Source: Pseudomonadota bacterium
GTDB taxonomy: Bacteria > Desulfobacterota > Desulfobulbia > Desulfobulbales > SURF-16
Assembly (NCBI GenBank): GCA_018897105.1
Contig: JAHILF010000011.1
Location: 1 to 64,000 of the forward strand
Direction of reading: 5' to 3'
Length of the DNA stretch: 64,000 nt
The number at the start of each line of letters is the position of its first letter. The first letter of the stretch is position 1. The position numbers and the translations under genes were made by a program. The notes beneath the pieces are model-generated. The model was not told the origin of the DNA. It saw only the letters and a program-made list of their open reading frames with translations, and did not search any database. Below, piece by piece: positions 60,722-64,000 of this stretch.

Positions 60722-61618
60722 TTACAGTTCAAGCCATGACTCGGAAAAAATGGTCTGGCCGGAGAGAACCTTGTAGGTCTTGTAATGCTCAAGCGCGGAA
60801 CCGGCAAGGCCTGCCGGGCCGGGGTCATTGCCATCCATCATGCCGTGCACCAGGCTCACCAGTTCAGGGCGCTCGCCCTTGCAGATAGCCATCAGTTCCG
60901 CATCATAGGAATTGACGATTGCCGTGGTGAGGCCATACTTCATCAACATGACCAGATAGGTCCGGTCAAGGTATTTACGCAGATGGTCGGCAACACCGTT
61001 GGACACATTGGACAGGCCGATGGTTGATCCGGCGCCCGGGGCGATATCCTCCAGCATGCTCAAGAACTCAAGACCTGAGGCGAGCTGATCGGCACCAAGG
61101 GTGATAGGCGTGCCGATCGGATCAAAAAGCATTTTCTCGTTGGGGATTCCGGCCTCGGCCAGGGCCATCATCAGGTCGACCGCCATTGCCGCACGCTCGT
61201 TGGAATCACGGGGCATGCCTTCCGGACCCCAGAGCAGGGCGATGACATTGCAGCCCGCTTCGGCGGCTACCGGGATCAGTTTTTCCATTCTTTCCGGCTG
61301 AGCGGAGATGGAGTTCATGATGGCATTGGCCTTGTTCTTCACCACTTTGAAGCCTGCGGCCATGGCATCGGCATTGGTGGTATCCAGGCACAGGGGGGTG
61401 TCGGTGACAGCCTCAACGGTCTGCACCACCCAGGGCATCAGCTCGGTGCCGTCCTTGCGGGCCGGGCCGATATTCAGATCAAGGTAGGCGGCTCCTGCTT
61501 TGCTTTCCTCTTTGGCCATCTCCTGGATGGGAGCAGGATTTCTCTCTTTCATGGCCCCGCCGCTTCTCTTGCCCATGATGTTGATGCTTTCAGCAATTGC
61601 TAATACCGTCTGAGACAT
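60722..61618 (-). CDS. acsE: Methyltetrahydrofolate:corrinoid/iron-sulfur protein methyltransferase
   Basis: This 298-residue TIM-barrel pterin-binding enzyme transfers the methyl group of methyl-tetrahydrofolate to the cobalt of the corrinoid Fe-S protein in the Wood-Ljungdahl pathway. Seen: AYLDLNIGPARKDG near 44-57, LCLDTTNADAM near 76-86, NSISAQPERM near 102, and GLSNVSNGV near 199. An AGGAGA box precedes the ATG. No other acetyl-CoA synthase genes are in the window. A related methyltransferase of another corrinoid pathway cannot be excluded. Confidence 0.9.
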   Translation of the reverse strand: MSQTVLAIAESINIMGKRSGGAMKERNPAPIQEMAKEESKAGAAYLDLNIGPARKDGTELMPWVVQTVEAVTDTPLCLDTTNADAMAAGFKVVKNKANAIMNSISAQPERMEKLIPVAAEAGCNVIALLWGPEGMPRDSNERAAMAVDLMMALAEAGIPNEKMLFDPIGTPITLGADQLASGLEFLSMLEDIAPGAGSTIGLSNVSNGVADHLRKYLDRTYLVMLMKYGLTTAIVNSYDAELMAICKGERPELVSLVHGMMDGNDPGPAGLAGSALEHYKTYKVLSGQTIFSESWLEL

Positions 61619-61656
61619 GGAATCTCTCCTTATCTAAATATTATTTGAAGGTCATT

Positions 61657-61761
61657 TATGATGGTCTCGTAAAAAGTCAAAATTTCAAAAAATGATGACA
61701 CTAACTCAATGAGTTACGACGCAAAAAAAACGTTTTTGGGACTTTTTACGAGTTCATCATT
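61657..61761. mobile_element. Short MITE-like element with 22-bp terminal inverted repeats
   Basis: ATGATGGTCTCGTAAAAAGTC at the left and GACTTTTTACGAGTTCATCAT at the right are inverted with two mismatches. The interior (about 60 bases) has a smaller palindrome, ACTCAATGAGT. It lies upstream of the AcsE-like gene, within its likely promoter region. No coding potential. Confidence 0.72.
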
Positions 61762-61946
61762 TATCCGCAGGAAAAAACTGGCATTATAAATTATTAACTT
61801 GACAAAATAGCGGGATACGGAGGGCTTGTCAACACGCAAAACTACCTATACCGTTGCAAAAAATAACTGTAACTTCATAATACTGCGGCCGGCATAAGGG
61901 GTCGTAACCCAATGGTTGGAAATGTAATGGTCTTTCACCAGCCAGT

Positions 61947-63581
61947 TTACCTATCCCTTATAGTGATCCTTTTCCCGTTCTGGGTGATCAGCCAGTCGAG
62001 TTTCTCCCAGAGCCGCATGAAGAGTTCCGGGTCAAATTCTCCAACCTCCTGCAGACCACTTTTTGTGGCGGCATAGAGCTTCCGCTCGGCCAGGAGCCTG
62101 TACAGAATTTCCATTCCCAGGCGGGTTCTCTGGTTTTTCTCCGTCGAGTCCGCCAATAGCTGATCAAGGTTCTGGTTCTGTCCGACAAACTCCAGGCCTT
62201 TGAGAAAGTTGATGATGCGCGCTGCGATAAACAGGGTGTACAGATCCCGGCGTTTGACGCCATCCGTCTCGATTGCCATGGCGGTGGAGCGGGAGAGAAA
62301 GATATCCTCTGACGTCATGGGCGGGAATTTCTCGGCAATGGCGGTGCCCGGCGTAAGATAAAAAATCGACACCCCGATCAGCACCGGCAGCCGGGCCAGG
62401 GTCGCCAGGGATTCAATCATGTTCTGCAAATTGTCCCCCGGCAGTCCGAGGATCAGGTAAGCCACCATGGCAAATCCCATGTCAGCGGCATTTTTCACCA
62501 CCTCGCTAAACTGTTCCACCTGGTGGGTGCGGCCCACTGCTGAGAGGATTTCCTGCCTACAGCTCACCAAGGCCAGATTGAGGTGGGTGAAGCCCGCCTG
62601 CTGCATGAGCTGCAGGGTCTCGGCATCCAGGCTGGCGTAGGAGACGCCGTTCATGGCCAGCAGCTGGATGTCCCGCCCATGAAACCGCTCCAGCAGCAGG
62701 TGACAGAGATGCTTGATCTCCCTCTTGTCAAAGGTGAGGTTGTCGTCCTCAAAGTCAAAAACGCGAAAGCCCTGAGAGTAGCGATGATCGATCTCAGCCA
62801 GCACATCCTCCGCCGTCCTGCGCCGATAACAGCTGCCAAAGGTCAGGCGCACCGAACAGAAGGTGCACTGCAGCGGGCAGCCCCGGGAGGTGAGCACAAA
62901 GGTGATTGGCTTGCCGTTAACCAGATAGCGGCCTGAGTCGTTATCCGGCAGATCAGGTATGGGCAGCTCATCTAGGGGATAATTGGGCGCCAAGGGGTTG
63001 AAAAAAAGTTCGCCCCCCTCTTTGTAACCAAGATTCGGCACCTCACTGAAGCCCTGCCCCTGCTGCCAGGCCTTGAGAAATTCCACCAGCGGCCGTTCCC
63101 CCTCGCCGCGGATAATAAAATCCACCTGGGGATCATTCAGCATCATCTCCGGCGCGCAGGAAACATGGGAGCCGCCGACAAGAATGGAGCAGCCTATTGC
63201 CTGTTTCAGCCTGGCTGCCAGAAAGAGAACTTCCCGGTAATAGGGGGAAAAAAGAGAGGAGATGCCGATGATGTCCGGCCTTTCCTCCAGCACCTCGCGG
63301 ACAATCTCTTCAAACGGCGCGCCGAAGTGATAGTACTGATGAAAGGTGCTGAAGGGGCCGCTGTCGGCGCATTGATAAAACGGCTTGAGATAGCGGAGTT
63401 CCCGGGGCAGCGGGATGGTCTTTCTGCCCCAGACGTGGTGAAAATCCCGAACCGTAACCTGAAATTCCGGCAGAAACTTCTGCACTGCCGCCTTGAGGTA
63501 ATAGAGACCTATGGGCTGCAGGCGGATATCAGTGTCATAAAAATCCTGCACCGGCGGCTGAATCAGTAGAAGTTTGGGCAT
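61947..63581 (-). CDS. B12-binding radical SAM protein
   Basis: This 544-residue protein has an N-terminal cobalamin-binding domain (about 1-175: LLLIQPPV, DIIGISSLFSPYY, ILVGGSHVSCAPE; the usual DxHxxG is not obvious). A radical SAM domain follows (about 220-430) with the cluster motif TSRGCPLQCTFCS. A helical C-terminus of about 100 residues is of unknown use. Family members perform methylations or rearrangements; substrate unknown. ATG 63581 starts the typical PKLLLIQPP segment. Confidence 0.88.
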   Translation of the reverse strand: MPKLLLIQPPVQDFYDTDIRLQPIGLYYLKAAVQKFLPEFQVTVRDFHHVWGRKTIPLPRELRYLKPFYQCADSGPFSTFHQYYHFGAPFEEIVREVLEERPDIIGISSLFSPYYREVLFLAARLKQAIGCSILVGGSHVSCAPEMMLNDPQVDFIIRGEGERPLVEFLKAWQQGQGFSEVPNLGYKEGGELFFNPLAPNYPLDELPIPDLPDNDSGRYLVNGKPITFVLTSRGCPLQCTFCSVRLTFGSCYRRRTAEDVLAEIDHRYSQGFRVFDFEDDNLTFDKREIKHLCHLLLERFHGRDIQLLAMNGVSYASLDAETLQLMQQAGFTHLNLALVSCRQEILSAVGRTHQVEQFSEVVKNAADMGFAMVAYLILGLPGDNLQNMIESLATLARLPVLIGVSIFYLTPGTAIAEKFPPMTSEDIFLSRSTAMAIETDGVKRRDLYTLFIAARIINFLKGLEFVGQNQNLDQLLADSTEKNQRTRLGMEILYRLLAERKLYAATKSGLQEVGEFDPELFMRLWEKLDWLITQNGKRITIRDR

Positions 63582-63670
63582 CACTCATTTACGCCCTGAT
63601 TCTATTTTTTGCAAAGAATTGTTTCAACCTCTGCAGTCCAGGACTGCCGGCAACTCAAATCAACGCATGA

Positions 63671-63922
63671 TTACTTCGTGGCATACCGGGCAGGTTCATT
63701 AAAAAATGTCATGTCGGCATATACGGTATAGACCTTGCCGGCATGTTTCACATTTTCCGGATAAGCCTTGCGGATTTCCGAATCGTTTTGTCCGGAATTT
63801 TGCACTTTCAGGCTGCAACATTGGTTGCGCCAATGATTATTGTGCCGATACTGTTCATGCCCGGCAGGGAAATTTTTCACAAAGGCAAGACAGGGGATAA
63901 AACTGCTTACTGCAGGGGACAT
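63671..63922 (-). CDS. Doubtful small protein, 83 residues
   Basis: This frame starts at ATG 63922 without a clear ribosome binding site and ends at 63671. The first part could be a poor signal peptide; the second half (KAYPENVKHAGKVYTVYADMTFF) looks like real protein sequence with strand pattern. An in-frame stop lies 45 bases upstream of the ATG. It may be the remains of a larger secreted protein. No family recognised. Confidence 0.3.
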   Translation of the reverse strand: MSPAVSSFIPCLAFVKNFPAGHEQYRHNNHWRNQCCSLKVQNSGQNDSEIRKAYPENVKHAGKVYTVYADMTFFNEPARYATK

Positions 63923-64000
63923 GCCCTTTACAAACGTCCGCTTATTGCTTTCCCGGGTCTTCGCTCAGAACAATCAGCTGTTGATCACCCAGGGAAAACG

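Overview
The window reads as part of the chromosome of an anaerobic, probably sulfate-reducing or syntrophic member of the Desulfobacterota (Deltaproteobacteria), most like the Desulfobulbales. Indications are a complete six-gene Ech-type hydrogenase, a split-Soret-like c-type cytochrome, flavoredoxin, a Wood-Ljungdahl methyltransferase, an ORP/NifX-Mrp cluster behind a sigma-54 activator, monomeric NADP isocitrate dehydrogenase, a multihaem cytochrome and many PAS/GGDEF or Cys-rich regulators. Core genes are GC-rich; several blocks are clearly AT-richer. Assignment is by recognition of protein sequence only; no database search was run.

Layout. 1-4.3 kb: edge gene start, then a FIST-GGDEF signalling pair lying between two copies of a 288-bp inverted-repeat element, followed by a decayed group II intron reverse transcriptase. 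4.3-12.8 kb: split-Soret-like cytochrome, DUF401 permease, Lrp-type RAM protein, rhodanese/ferritin-like fusion, an SDR remnant, shikimate kinase, DUF504 protein, SpmA/SpmB-type protein and MntP. 12.9-17.9 kb: echABCDEF on the minus strand. 18.1-23.6 kb: a divergent sigma-54 activator, a well-matched -24/-12 promoter and a co-directional cluster (NifX/ORP-like, secreted protein, DUF5320, Mrp ATPase, thioesterase, metallo-hydrolase). 23.7-30.5 kb: a RelA/SpoT-domain protein with a membrane protein, an unpaired Phd-type antitoxin, NDH-2, a large nested palindrome, a multihaem cytochrome and a VapC/Phd-type toxin-antitoxin pair with a perfect operator palindrome.

30.5-34.2 kb is an AT-rich block that reads as three integron gene cassettes without an integrase (signal peptidase I, an unknown membrane protein, a DUF262/HNH-like protein). 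The attC between the first two has the expected bulged stem, and each cassette begins with a core half-site complementary to the R'' box of its own attC. 34.4-36.2 kb holds a ThiC-family gene behind a cobalamin riboswitch and an intrinsic terminator. That control by B12 rather than thiamin pyrophosphate suggests 5-hydroxybenzimidazole synthase (BzaF), which makes a cobamide lower ligand. The variable arm of this riboswitch contains a palindromic element with a second copy at 49.5 kb.

36.3-51.9 kb: RNA-binding protein, flavoredoxin, ene-reductase, SH3-domain protein, a FadL-like remnant, a frameshifted beta-helix/dockerin protein, an HlyD-ABC-ABC2 export operon, PAS-GGDEF, Pgi and Icd. 52.2-55.6 kb: a tightly coupled RES / DUF4062 / AlbA-Schlafen operon between Icd and phosphomannomutase, a candidate defence or NAD-targeting system. 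55.7-64 kb: phosphomannomutase, YkgJ-type Cys-cluster protein, HTH/two-CW regulator, class II DAHP synthase, HsdR_N-type protein, AcsE-like methyltransferase and a B12-binding radical SAM protein.

Together the genes point to ferredoxin/H2 energy conservation (Ech), corrinoid-dependent C1 metabolism (AcsE, BzaF, B12 radical SAM) and aromatic amino acid synthesis (AroK, DAHP synthase), with accessory DNA brought in by small inverted-repeat elements and cassettes.
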